A model generated the notes under the pieces. It saw only the letters and a program-made list of their open reading frames with translations. It had not been told where the DNA came from and searched no databases. Both the position numbers and the translations under genes were made by a program. Source: Hydractinia symbiolongicarpus (Eukaryota > Cnidaria > Hydrozoa > Anthoathecata > Hydractiniidae). Taken from it: 64,000 bases of DNA. This document shows positions 10,343 to 24,000 of this stretch, one piece after another. Position 1 is the first letter of the stretch, and each line of letters begins with the position of its first letter. The DNA lies in NCBI RefSeq assembly GCF_029227915.1, contig NC_079885.1, positions 8,494,001 to 8,558,000 of the forward strand. Reading direction: 5' to 3'.

Positions 10343-13300
10343 TTTCGTTACTGAAATTTTTACAGAATTTTCTAAGTTAAACAACAAAACAAATGTTGGC
10401 CCAAGAATGTTTAACGAGTAAGCATGATTCTTATAATCTATATATCTTTTAAATGTTACTTTTTCCAAGCCACAAAAATAATCATTTTTTTATGTTAGGA
10501 TCAGTGAGTAAAATCTATATCCAATTAAATAAAACTTATTCAAAAACAAATTGTTGAATTTTCTGAAATGCTGTAAACGAAACATTTTAACTCGCTTTAA
10601 GGATAGGATATGCATGTTCAGTATATTCAAAATATCTCCTAAGCATTTCCCTTCTTTAAAAACATTTTTGTATATTATAAAACATTGATAAATTCTCCAT
10701 GAGTATATAAGAAAATAAATTTGTAAAAAGAACTGAAATGGAGGAAAAAAATTTCAAACAAAAAAACCCCTCCCTTATTAAAGCTTTGGTAACTCCCCTC
10801 CATCAATTTTTTTTCATTTTACCTCCTTGTATTGCTCTTATTCAGCTCTACAATATCTTACTAAATCTTTTCAAAAAAAATTATTCGTTCTCAAGTTATA
10901 TTGCATTTTGTCCAAAATACTACATAAATCCACAAATTTACAAATTTTAATATGTTTCATGAATCATTCGTCGATAACTCAATAATTATTCAAATTTCGA
11001 AATGAAAAAAGCAAGAATTTGTAGCCAGAGGTGTAACTGTTTCAAAAAAAATTGTTTCGCTAGTTTTAAATGAAATGGAAAGCATGGAAAACAGACATTA
11101 AGCAGAGAATGATGATGGGGGGAGTTACTAACACAAACAGGCAATGTATCAGCTAAGTTTCTTGTTTCGAGAAAAAAAGGCTTAAAACATTTCTTCTGGT
11201 ACCTGTAAAAAAGTGTGGCATTGGAATTTTAACCTTGTTAATAATTAAGTATTCAAAACATCTTTGGTATAAAATAAAGTAAGTTAAACATTTTTATTGA
11301 TAAATGTGAAACATCGCTTCTAAACGTACAAATAAAAACGATTATTATAGAAAAATAAATATCAAAAAAGCAGCATGTAAAAGAAAAAGATAAATTATTC
11401 TTTTTAACAGTATAAATTCACAATATTTACAAAATGCAGAATAATTTATAGCTTGTTAATAATAGTGTGCATGGTGAATTATATGTACATCACATGTTAA
11501 ATACTTACAATACTGTTTTTTTTTTCCTTTCTTGCAGTGATGCATTTAATAGCATCTAGGCATTTCTTATGGATTCCTTGATTAAAAAAAAATATGACAA
11601 CTTTTGTTCAGAAATTTCTATGAAGAACGCATATATAATTGCTGTGGAATTTTTCTGCAATATAGGTTTTTTTCAATCTAATTAAAGAAACATGCATCAC
11701 GGAATTAGACAACTTGTTGATATAATAAGGTATTTCCCTTAAAAAATATGTCATATTCACAACTTTCAACCGCATTGTTTGGCTTTCAAAAAAGCACCAA
11801 TGCCTATAATAACTGTCTGCATAAATGATAAAACCTCCATGGAGCACGATGAAAGATATTAGTTTCAAAACATTTTTTAAATATGAGACATGTCAGAAAT
11901 TAACTTTTAGAACATTCTGTTATGTTGAACTTACCTACTCAAAACTGTTCTAATACAGAGTAATTGAACTCAGTAGATGGCAAAATCTTCCAGAAAACCC
12001 ATAGCAAAACCTTTCAGAAAACTTTTTATACATTCTTATTATCATTTTAGAATAGTATGTCAGAAATGTTTGTGGGAAGAAAATTTTTTCTGAAATTTGT
12101 GACTTTTAAAAGTTTTAAAATTTTATGAATCTCATAACATTTAGAAATCATGAACCAAGCCTTTTGAAATTGTAAAAAAGTTTCCACCACGAAAATAGAT
12201 TCTGCAGTTAATTCATAAAAACTCCTACTAGTTAAATAGTATATATATACCAAACAGTACAATTTTTTTAAAAAAAAATCTTAATGTAGGTAGGCGATTA
12301 GCTATATATGAGAAATTATAACTCTAAAATTATATATATATACAAAGTTCCTCTTGTTTTCATTTTTGGCAAAATTTAATTTTTAATTATCCTGCGAAAT
12401 CCACCCAAAAAAGGCAAAAATTTCATGTTTTTTTTTAATTGCAAAAATTTTTAGTGCAAATTTCTTTTATTGTCTGTTTTTCATCTAGTTAGCTAGCTTG
12501 CTGATAGAGTCAGCATGCAACACATGGTTCTAGTAAAGTCATGTGATCAAGTACATATAAAAATATTTATATAATAACCACTCAACATTGTTCCCCAGAG
12601 CCCCCCAGTATTCATTTTTTCGATGTGGTTAAACCAGGTCAAGTGCATCTGCACACTATAGAAAAACTGTTTGTCAGGTTATGTAAATATCTTTACTTTT
12701 GAACTGTAGGTGCTCAAACACATGTGAGTGGTGATTGATAAACTGGTTGCTAATGCAATTTTCTTAACTTAAGACATTTAAATCAACTGTTTTAAAGACA
12801 TACTTTTTTTATGTTAAATCCTACCTATAAACCTAGCTACAAACTTAAAAAAAATAAATAGAAAAATATTAAAATAAATATATCCTACCTACAAAAAAGT
12901 ATATTTATAGCTTTTGTCCTTATTTCTATGTGCTTGTCCCGTGTTAGTTTAATATGTTATCCTCCTAGACTTAGTTTTTTTCAGGGCTCAAGTTATTAGG
13001 AGTGTTGAAATTTAATGCAGTAGAAATTTTGTTAAACTGCTTGTTCTTTTTTCTACCATACGGCCGAGATACGCCATTATGGGTCAAGCGTCAAAAATAT
13101 TCCAATTTCTAACCCCCGGAATATGCTGGCAGTGTCACAAAATTCAGGGAGTGCAATAGCGTGCCAAAGCAATTGTTTACAAAATGTTGTTTATTAGTTA
13201 CGGCAAACCGGTTCGGTAAAATAACCCCCTGTTGACTTAGCGTAGTAATTTTCAGCGCAACCCCATTCCCAGGACTCTGATAACAAAAGACAACCCGAGT

Positions 13301-15017
13301 TTTTCTGGCAAACACTGACTACCTTTATACAGTTAGCTATTACCATCCTTTTCACATTTCGTTTGTGTCGCTTTGCAGAAGAAAATCCAAGTACTTAAAC
13401 TTTGTACAAACAAAACAGGGCCGTAACAGTTGTAAACAATACATTAGATGCACCAACCTCGTCCCCAGGACTATTTGCTTCTCAACGGCGCTGCGCTCTC
13501 TGTAGATGTACAAAAAATAACAAAGAAACAAAGCAAATTGACATGAGAAACTTCGCTCCAGATTCTTCTTTGTTCAGGAACAACTTCTAAAACTGCGTAC
13601 CACTGCAGCACTTGCAGGGAGACAAAACCAATTGCTTTTATTCATTCTCGGTCAACCTTGTTCGCAGCGCCTTCTTCTGCAGAAATCAAACAACGGGCAA
13701 TGGATACGACGTTTGGTTCCAGGGCCTTTTAAAAGCGAAGCATTGATGGGAAAATTTTATACGCAGGGGAAGGTTGTTAGTGCAACTTTTTTCCGTAACG
13801 ACACAAACTTAGGTCCCGCAAAATTCCGGTTGATTTAAAGATTACCATTTTTTCTTTAGTCTTCCAAGAAATAGTCAGAACGGCGCAAGCTAATCATTTC
13901 TTTTTATTTTGTAAATTTGGGTATTTTCTAAACAGTCGGTCATTTTTTACGATTCTCAATGCGGTCAAGAAAAATTAATTTAGGAATAAAAAATATTTGA
14001 ATTACAATTAAAATTTATTTACACAATAAAATCGACATTGTCCTGATATTCAGAAAGACCACGCAAAAAAGTCCCAGCAGGTGGGATTCAGACAATGGCG
14101 CTATTCCAAATAACAAAAAAGCGAAAAGCTCCAGGTGATGAGGTTGTCACAGAATCGGACTCGAGAAATCGACTTTGTTGAACTTTCCAGGTTATTAGCA
14201 CCCAATGCATTATTAACCCATGGATTACTGTCACGTTATGATTCGCAGAATACAGGGAAAAAAGAGGACACGTAAAAACGGTTTAATTACATTCGATTGA
14301 TACAAAATTAATTTAAACTGTAGTCATGAAATTATACAAAAATATTTTGACAATTGTAAGAAGCACATTCAAAATTTGTCTAATTAAAAACAATTGAATT
14401 TATTTATCTAAATTAAATAAGCGCTGAGTCAGCATTTTATTGCGTTCACATGCATTTAAACTTAAAGTTTCTGCGTATTGAAGTTTTTTAAAATCAAAAA
14501 GAAAGCAAAGAGGATATAACTGATTAATTTAAAGTCCATCACAAACGCATCACACAATCAGAGAAATAAAAACATTTTTTTACTCCTTCTTAGAAAACAA
14601 ACAAACAAACAACAACAAACAACAACAACAACAGTAAAACAAAAACAAAATTTACCTTCAATAAAGCCTGCAATAAAAAACATAGAAGCATATTTTTATT
14701 TAAATATAAATATATAAAATATAAAATAGTATTGAAAAAGTTTATTTTCATGCCGTTGCAAGCATATCTTATTTTAATCACACATTAAAAAGATATACGG
14801 CCGGACGAGCTTCCTGGATGAGCGAGGCCAGCTTCTTGGATCAGCGAGCGAAGTCAGCTATTTGAGAAAGGTTGTATTGATGGGAACAAATATTCGTCTT
14901 TATCTACGCAAATCAAGTTCATAATTTTTTTTCACTTTCCAAACTAACAGGAAATCGGAATACGTCGTGATGTCATGTGGATGCGACACCGAATGATCAC
15001 GTGTATGATTGCGCATG
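10343..15017. other. Intergenic, repeats only
   Basis: About 4.7 kb without a gene I can support. It holds AT-rich unique sequence, three degenerate CAACC-type arms (separate entry), and CAAA/CAA simple sequence at about 14595-14632. Open frames here (up to 117 aa, for example 13109-13315 minus) show no family resemblance. Confidence 0.6.
13258..13670 (+). repeat. Three same-orientation arms of a CAACCTCG..CCAGG repeat family
   Basis: caaccccattcccaggac at 13258, caacctcgtccccaggac at 13454 and caaccttgttcgcagcgc at 13653 share a core that resembles the terminal repeat of the palindromic element at 36074-36137. No matching inverted right arms were found nearby, so these look like partial or nested copies of a MITE family. 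Confidence 0.45.
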
Positions 15018-18000
15018 CTATAGGTTGTTCGCTTGTTGTTGCAACGCTTCTAACTCTTCAGCTGTCAAGCCACTTTTTAATGTACGCGTTCGTCGAGCTG
15101 AACAGAAATATATGAGGTTGCAAAAAATAAAACCGTGACATTAAAGGGCCGACAAAACAAGCTGTTGGTTTTTGAATTTAGTGATTTACACGAACGTTAA
15201 GTTTACGGCGGGGGAAAAGTTTATGAGCAATAGAGACAAAAACAACATCTTAAATTATCTTGGGTATCATATTTGACACACAAATATAACTGAAAACGAA
15301 TAGCACTTACCCTGCTTTTAAATAAAGTTTTTTAGTAAAAAAAATTTTCAACTTTTTTGAATCTTATAACTTCTGCACTTCTTCACATTTCATATAATGA
15401 CAGCTAAGGCTACAACAAAACCTTCCTAAGGCTATTTAGTATAGCAATTTTAAATACAGTCCCTTGCGTTGCTTTGCTTCCCTTTGAATTTACTGTTATG
15501 TGTTATATTTTGCACACCGTAGCTTATTTTATCCTCAAAATAGAATCCTGAAAAATACTAAAAGACTTTCTACTTTTGGAAAATACTATTAAAACGTACC
15601 AAATCATAAGTTCCTAACCTTTTGAACGCAGCCAAAGATTAACTAATCTTTGGTTGGTTTTCAACCAATGACTTTGGCTACACTATTACACGAAAACCTA
15701 AGATTCTTTTTGATGACAACACAGAACAAAAATGGTAAAAGATAGAGCGATACCTGATTTTCGAGTGGATTTCGAATCTTTTGTCCTATTTTTACGGATA
15801 CGAGTTTTCTTCTCGCCAGCTGTAGCCGACTTCACTAGCATATCCATCATCTGATCAGTTTGATCATCCGTATCATAACTACTCATATTTCCACTCACGG
15901 CAGGCGTGCTAAGCTTCGTCGGATCGTTCGGAGTACTATTCACCTTCTTTCGAACGCGATTCTTTGTCGGCGATAAGGCGTTAGTGTCGGTGATTGCTTT
16001 GTGTAAAGCATCCATGTTGTCGTCAACTTTAGATTGGACGGGAACAGCCGTGGTGGCGCCGGAGAAGTTCTCAGACTAAAAGTAAACAGACATTGCAATG
16101 AGGCATGTGATATCCTGTTGTTGTGGGTAGAAATGATAGGTAAAATATTTGGTTGGACTTTTTTTTTCCTTTTAGCTTTAACCTTACGGGATCGCAATAA
16201 AAACGATAAATTGTTTACAACAGAAAGATGACGACAATTTTACACTAGGATGTTGTAAACAAACCTCAGTAATGAGTTTCCCTCGTGTTTTTGTCCTCTT
16301 CTTCATATTTTCTTTACGTTTTTTCGTTTCAAGTACACGTTGACGTATTGTACGGTATTCCAGCGAAAACGAACTTATAATCTTACAAAATTCGTGCGGC
16401 TATGACATGAATAAAAACGCATATCAAACACAGGTAATATAACAAAAACGTGCAAAAAATTTAAAACGGCAATTTTTTTACTAACATGTCGGTCACAGTA
16501 AAAACGGCGTCAAAAAACAACGTAAAGAAGAAAGTAATACCCTGATATCTTTTGCATTTCGAAGATTCATGCCCAGAAACATTAGTAGCTTAGTGAATCT
16601 AAAAAATTAATCGTTGACTCGTTGGTTCTACCTCTTTACAATCCTACAATCCAGCTAGAACAGTTACGATTACTCGAAACTCGGAGAGTCCAAGAAAACA
16701 GTTATGACTAATTTTTATTTTAAATGAGAAGTAGCAACCCTAACCGAGGAGTGAGGAGTATAATCAAGAGGACCGAGCTGACGATTTTTTTAGTTTTCAG
16801 GGGGCTTGACTTATCGGGTGGTTTAATGAGAACTTTAAAGAGGGATGTGCATGGCGAATTCGGCGGCGAATTACCTGCGAATTACCTTTTTGATTTGGAA
16901 AACAAAAAATATGAACCAGACAGTTATTTTGAATTATTTCCAAGGATGAGTTTTTCTGAGAATAAACACCGAGGGATCAAGTAACCGGATTTATGCTGTG
17001 TACTAATATATTCAGAGCAAATTTTATACTAGGATTGTTACAAGCAGATCACTCGGTTAGGTCAAAACCAACTAAACGCTCATAAAAAACTTAATTTAAC
17101 GTGTATTTTCCAAAATGTTGTTATCTGCATTATCTATTTCAGGGTAAATTGAACTTAAAAAACAAGAAGGATTTGGATTCTTGCCTTACAAAATAAATAT
17201 CTTTAAAGCTTTAAGGAGGAGAAACTGCTTACCTGTTATTGACGCGACGATGTACAACTTTTAAGATAGCAATACGCTCACCAGCATCCCCAAGAAAATC
17301 TGTGAGTCTAAAAATAACCATGTCGTAATAAAAGGACTACACAATTGCATTTATTAGGAAATTGCATATGAATGCAAGATAAATTTCATGCACGTATACT
17401 GGAAAAAGATCGTCATGAATTTATTTTTTGTTTGGTTTGTTTGTTTGTTTGTTTGTTTGTTTGCGTGAAAGGACCCTTGGTTCTATTTTTAGTCCAACTT
17501 TCGTTTCCATCGCCGGAAGTAAAATTAGCTTCTGCTGGCTAATCAAGAGAAACGACGAACAGAGAGAAAGAAAACAGCTTACTTTTGTTTTAATGGTGAA
17601 GAGCTATCGTGTTTGGCCACCAATCTCAGATATTCCCATGACTTCTTGCACATATCATCCAGCTTGCGTAACAAAGTGCTTACATTCTCATGGTCGCACT
17701 AAAGTAAAGGTATATTATTTAAAGATAGATGGAAAAAGCAAAGGTGATGCAATTTCCTTGTACGCAAAACCGGAAACTAAATTTTGACGATCCAATTGGA
17801 AAAACACGATGTTTTGGTTCAATACGTAAAAAATGGATGAAATATAATATTTAAAGAAAAAAACCATGAGTAGGCATAAATTTTCTTTAAACAAATAACG
17901 TCAGAAGAAATTTCACGTCGGACACGTCGGAAGAAATTCCACGTCGGACGTCTTCCCGAAAGGTAATGAAATTCATCTGACAGTTCTGGTTGATGAAATG

Positions 18001-21000
18001 TGTGAAACAAGGCAATAATAGAAACAATTCAAAAACTAGAAAATCAAGCAACTAAAAAAAAAATTACACAACGGCCTTATTGACTATATAGTTAAACTTA
18101 CACGCGATGCTCTATGTACGGCGCCGAACTCGCTATATAAGTCCGTCGCATCCGGAAATTTATCCATCAATATTTTACACACATGAAACAGGAGTGTCTG
18201 CTTGTGGACGGTATCTTTAACTTCCGGTACTTTTTCCAAGTATTGAAGATTGAAGCCTTTTATCTAAACAGGAAATACTCTATGATAAACAAGGAGAAAA
18301 TGAAAGTCGGCATTTTGCTAAAATGAATTCACTTTGACCAAAACCATTTCAAATCCCAAGGAGTCTGTACTTTACCATGTGCGACTAGAAACAGATATTT
18401 TGGAACTGATGAAAAATGCTAAATGAACTAGAACAGTTACCACATAGCTTTAAAATTCAAAATTAAAAGATCTTCAAGTACCTATATGCTAACACCAAAA
18501 CATTTTTCAAATAAAAATGAAAGGGAACGTTTGTGGCCCTAAAATTTATAGTTATAAAAAAAAAATATTTTTACTCTTGCAAATAGTGCTATAAGGTTAG
18601 GTTTATGTCTGGAATCGTAACTGAAAATTTATCAATTATCATAACAATTATCACAGTTCGTCAACAAGCACTAAAAATACACATGTACTAAAACAAATAT
18701 ATTTAAACAATAGACGAAAAAAAAGGAAAAAAACATTACATTGACGCCATTTAAGAAGTTACCAATCGATAGCAACACACTTAAACATTTCTTGAACGTA
18801 TCAATATTTTTGATTTCATCACATGTCAATTTTAAGTCACTCAAAGCTTCACCGATTTCCTAAAAAAATGCGGAAATCTCAACATGACATCAGGATTGGA
18901 AAGACGTTGTATTTATGATCATTAAGAAAAACATTCCTTCCCTAGTCATATTCGAAGACGGTAAACGGTACCATCTTTAAATATTACGGAAATTGAGCAA
19001 ATTAAAAGTTCAAAAGTTAGAAGCTAAGGCTTAGAAGGTTTTAATAGAAACAGAACTAAAGGCTTATTTACATTAAAGCGTTAATAGCTCCATGCGTTTA
19101 AAGTCTGTGCTCAATATGCTCAATCTCCATTACGTTAAAGCGATATCGTTTTTTGGGAATTTTTATCAGTTGCTTAAAAAAATGTATCACTGCAAACACT
19201 TTGAAGTTGAGCCCTCTTAACTCTCAAAGCTGCCAAAAATTGGGCGTTCTTGTCAAGGAAATTCTACATGCTCAGATACGACAGCTGTTAGATGAGATAA
19301 ATGGGGTGAAATTAAATGGAAAGTGGCACTAGGATATTGTAATAATCACATATAACGAAAAAAAGCAAGAAAACGATTTACTTTTTCATTGTGGTCATAG
19401 TCCATTTTGAAACTCCACAAATTCAACCTAGCTGACAGTTCTGTGATCGACGATAGCGTCAACAAGAAGCTTTCAGCGTGTGCGAAGGGCGTGTCTGGAT
19501 ACTGCATCTGAGCTTCTTGTAGTTTAGTCTTTTCCTCATCTGTCGGTATCATGGACATAATTTTCTAAAAAATATGCAGCAGGTCCAAATGAAATACTTT
19601 CACCGCCATAGGCCATTTATTATTGTATACTATTATTTTCTCTACCACTGCAAGAGAAGCAATGACTTAATAAACAAACACAAAAATCAAAAATAATCAC
19701 AGATTTTATGGCTTCCTCAACATCGAATTAAACGCACTAAGAAACTTTTCGCTAGTTGCATGGCAACAATAGGTAAAACAGACCATAATATGTTAATATT
19801 TTACTTCGATAAATTGCTCCGTCATGCAGCATACAAACTGTGCGTAACGACTAACAAACAGTTAAATTAACTCCTTTAACATGTACACCTCCCAAATATA
19901 ACAAAAGAATTACCTCTACACCTTCTCGATCTACTACTGCACCATCCATGTCTAAAATAGCTTGCTTTATAACCCTCACGGGTGGCAGCTTTGTAAGCAC
20001 AATGTTAATAGCTTGAGCCCTTTTTAAATCCAAAACAGTAATTTCCTTTTTAACAAGTTTATCGACAGACTCTGCCCGTTTCATAGAAACTTTTGCTCTG
20101 TTTTCAAATAAATGCTCAAGCTGTTTCTTGTCGACATCTATTGGTTGCAAGCTACCCCATATAGTCTTGTCAATACCCTGTGACAGTGTCATGGGCTTCA
20201 CTTCCTGCCAAAACAATCGAACATATTTTCTGTTCTGATTACTTTTTAAGGTACCGCCCCCACCCATTGGCGGAGGCCCGGGTGGTGGGGGTGGTCCTGG
20301 TAGTCCAGGTGGTGGTGGTGGTGGTGGCCCTAAACCTGGTGGTGGAGGTGGTGGGCCAAAACCTGGAGCTGGAGGCGGAGGTGGTGGACCTCCTCCTGCA
20401 GGCATGACAACGGCTGCTTTAGGTGGTGGTCCAAGTGTATCATAATCGTCCTCTTCATTTAAGTCTCTAAAATCGTATTCATTGATAATCAATGGTCTAC
20501 TGCGTAAAACGCGACTCTCTAATTCGATATCTTCTGCAGTTCTTTGATTGCTTTTCGTAGGAGCAGGGGCGGGTGGTTCGGGAGGTTTCGACATTCCTAT
20601 TGCAGATTTCATTTTACTTAAAAGGCCACCCTTTTCTTCTTTTTTCTCCTTTTCTTTTTCTTCTTTTTCCTTTTTTAGTTTTTCTTGCTGTGCTTGCACA
20701 GAGCCTTTCAAATTATTTAAATCGTCAGACTTATTAATTTCTGTTTCTTCCTCAATCCTATTTTTATCTATAGTGGCTTTCCTATCAGATATAGAAGCTC
20801 CTAAGTCCATTTTCTTCACTTCATCTGATAACTCTTGATCAGTTTTATCCATTGACGTTCCGTACATCATACGTAATCTCATACGGCGATTTTCACCCCC
20901 AGGTTCACCGGTACTCTGTTTACGATCCCTCTCCTCGTCCTGTGATGTAGTTTTCTTTGCGCTTGGTATACTAGATGGTATACTAGAAGAACTAGACATG

Positions 21001-24000
21001 GGACTTTCCTGAGAGGAGCTTCGCTCGTCATTTTTTTGTTTTTCCCTCTGAGCTAATCTTTCGCGGAGAGAAGGTCTACCTCCTTGTTCACCACTATCTT
21101 CTAAATTAAACGTTTCTTTCATTTTCAAACGAGGACTTTTAGGAGCTTCGGTAGGAGGCACTATCAAATCTGCACTTTCAACTTTTCTAGCACCAGTAGC
21201 GTGACCATTTTGCATCAAATGCACTGTGAGAGACAATATAAACTTTAGTAAGATCCACGATAATTATAGAAACTGTCATAACTGTACTTGTCTATACCTA
21301 CCAGGCCTCGATGGCATCTCTTTATCAATATGACCCATTTGTGTTTTTACTTTTTGAACGTCGTTTTCTTCTATTTCCTGAGTTTCAGACAGACTTGGAT
21401 CCTGACCTTTATGTCGCCTTTCTCTGCAAAAATACACAAAAGCTGAATTAAGTGATTGTGTTTTGCTACTTTGTCTCCAAAATATAGGTGTTGGGAGTCA
21501 AATTGTTAGTGATATTCCTAAGTGGGGCAATCTCCTTTCCTAAAGAACTAATTAACTGTATATTTCGAGATTTTTAGTTTGAACGTTGTTACTGAATGCA
21601 CAAAAAGGTTTGTTATTTAGCCTTTTTTCTTCTGTTACTTAGCCTAAAATGCATCAGTATTAAAAAGACTAATTTTTTCTTCCCCATCAGTCTGTTGGCG
21701 ATTATTAACTGTCGAGGCATGAGAAAAAAAGCAGATGTTACCAAATCATGTATAACAGTGACTACAATGTAACTACCAATATGTGGTGTCAACTTGCAAG
21801 CTAACAAATATAAACGATTAATTGGTTGACACAACCTGAGTAGCTTATTGCTAAAACATTGGCAATTGCAGGTTGAAAATTGATTGACCAGTTTTGGTTA
21901 AACGATTTCTGGGCTGGTTTCAGACATTACAAAGGTGCTTTATAGGCAAAAACGTCCCAAAACATTAATTTTTAGTAGTTAAAAGAGCTTACTTTCTCAT
22001 TTGTCTTCTTCGTTCCTTTGCATCATCAGTACTACCTTGGTTTTGTTTGTTTGCTTCATTTAGCTTATTTGTCCTGTCACTAATTGAGGGCGAGGAAGAA
22101 ACTCTACGCATATCGTGTGTCGGTTGAGCTTTCACAGCAGAATGTCGCCGACTTTTACGTCTTTCACCCTCTGAAAAAGCATAACATATAAATAAATGCT
22201 AGACTAGTTCCTTAAATTATTTACATTGAAAGGTTACTTACCAAAGTCTTGTTGCAATGTACTTCTTCGCTGTTGCCTGCACAAAAAAAAATTATTGTGT
22301 GTATGAACCTAATACGTAAAAACATGATGGAGATCATTCTAAGAAGGTTAAGAAACCATTATGCTGCAAATACCCTCACCTGACACCACCAGGAATGTTA
22401 AGCGATGCCGAGTCACCATCACCATCTTCAGATTTGATGGAAAGCTGAAATAAAAATGTACTATTTTATTGAATTGGTTCACATCACACAAGGTAACAGC
22501 TATTTGGATTGCGATGGTCATTTCAAACCTCATATATGTTGCACTGCTCAATCAAATCACTGTTTCGAGGTGTTCTTTTTGTTAATTTCTAAAAAAATGC
22601 CGGAAAAGAAGATAAAGTTAATAGTTCCACTTTGAACTGATAATTCAACTTGTTTACATTGTCAGAATATAATATCTACCTGGATGATGTCTTCCATAGC
22701 TTGTTCTTCCAAAGAGTCAACGACATCATAAAACATATCTTGATCAGGTATAGCATATAAGACCTAAACATATATTAATGCTTCACTTCTAAAGCTAAAA
22801 ACACCATTCAAATAGAGATCAAGGTTTTGTTCGAATTAACAGGACGCAATTTGCAATTTGTGGCTTGAGATTACCATTTTGTGAATCCCATTTTTGATCA
22901 ATTTTTTGTATCACCTATTTCTATAAACATTGCTGCACCTAAGTAACCATTAATGGCAAGTGGGCTACAGTGCTCCTAGACCACAACTGCAAAGAGATTA
23001 TCTTTTCTACAGTCAAAAAAACTTTTGCAAACTGACTTTATGTTTCTAATTTAAACGCTGGTTTACTTGCAGAATATAATAGTGTCACAGATATTTAAGG
23101 GTACTGTATTACAAGAAATTACCTTATTCACTAAAGTCATGGAGTAGATTAGTAAATCCTCATCAGTGTTGGCTTCAGTCTCATTGATAATATCTACGAT
23201 TCCTTTCATTGAAATGTTACCTAAAAAGTAATTGATAGGCACATAAATCTTGCCAAAGATAAGACTGAATATAATAAAAAAGATGTGTTTGCTTTACATA
23301 AGCTGCAACGCAGACATTAAGTACAAGTTATGAACAAAACTTTTGACCACTGTCCAACTTTCTAGATTTGAAACTGTCCAAACAAACAGAGCAAAATTCT
23401 TACATTTTCCTTCGTCAACAGCCTGAGCAGCTCTCCATACGAGAAGAGAATTCCCCTCTGTGTATTCAACAAATACTAATAGTAACTTTAGAGAGGTCTT
23501 TTGCACCAGGCGATACTAGAATAAAACATCAAAAATGCTTCATTTCATCTCTAAACAACCATCTCAAGATACAGTCTTTCTTCATTCTCAAACTTTCACA
23601 AATTTAACAATTTTCAAGTATGCGAAAACTTATTTTATGATCTTTTTCTTTTATTGATATGGAAAAATTAAAAAAGTAGTATTTCTTTCTCCAAAGACTT
23701 TAATTCTTATATTTGTGAATGATTTCACTCAAAAAATTAAAGAATTTCATAATTTCACCTCCTTGTGCAAAAAGTTTTCTATCCCAAAATACAGCTGTAT
23801 CTAACAGGCTTACCTTCGAGGACAACAAACTATATAACCATTGAATTGTATCATTGTGCTCAATCACTCCATTCATACCATCCACATACAGCATAATTTG
23901 GCCAATTGCTTAATAAAAAAAATATACAAATTATGTTTAATAATGCATCTAACAATTTTTGCCCAAGTTTATGTTATATCATAAGGAAATGTTGAATGGG

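Noticed and set aside
13109-13315. 68-aa minus frame in intergenic DNA
   Set aside because: No family resemblance, and it overlaps degenerate CAACC-type repeat arms.
20180-20407. 75-aa Val-rich plus-strand frame
   Set aside because: It is the antisense of the FHOD FH1 polyproline stretch; GGT/GGA complements give Val/Leu runs.
20548-20838. 96-aa Ser/Phe-rich plus-strand frame
   Set aside because: Antisense of the Lys/Glu-rich segment of FHOD.
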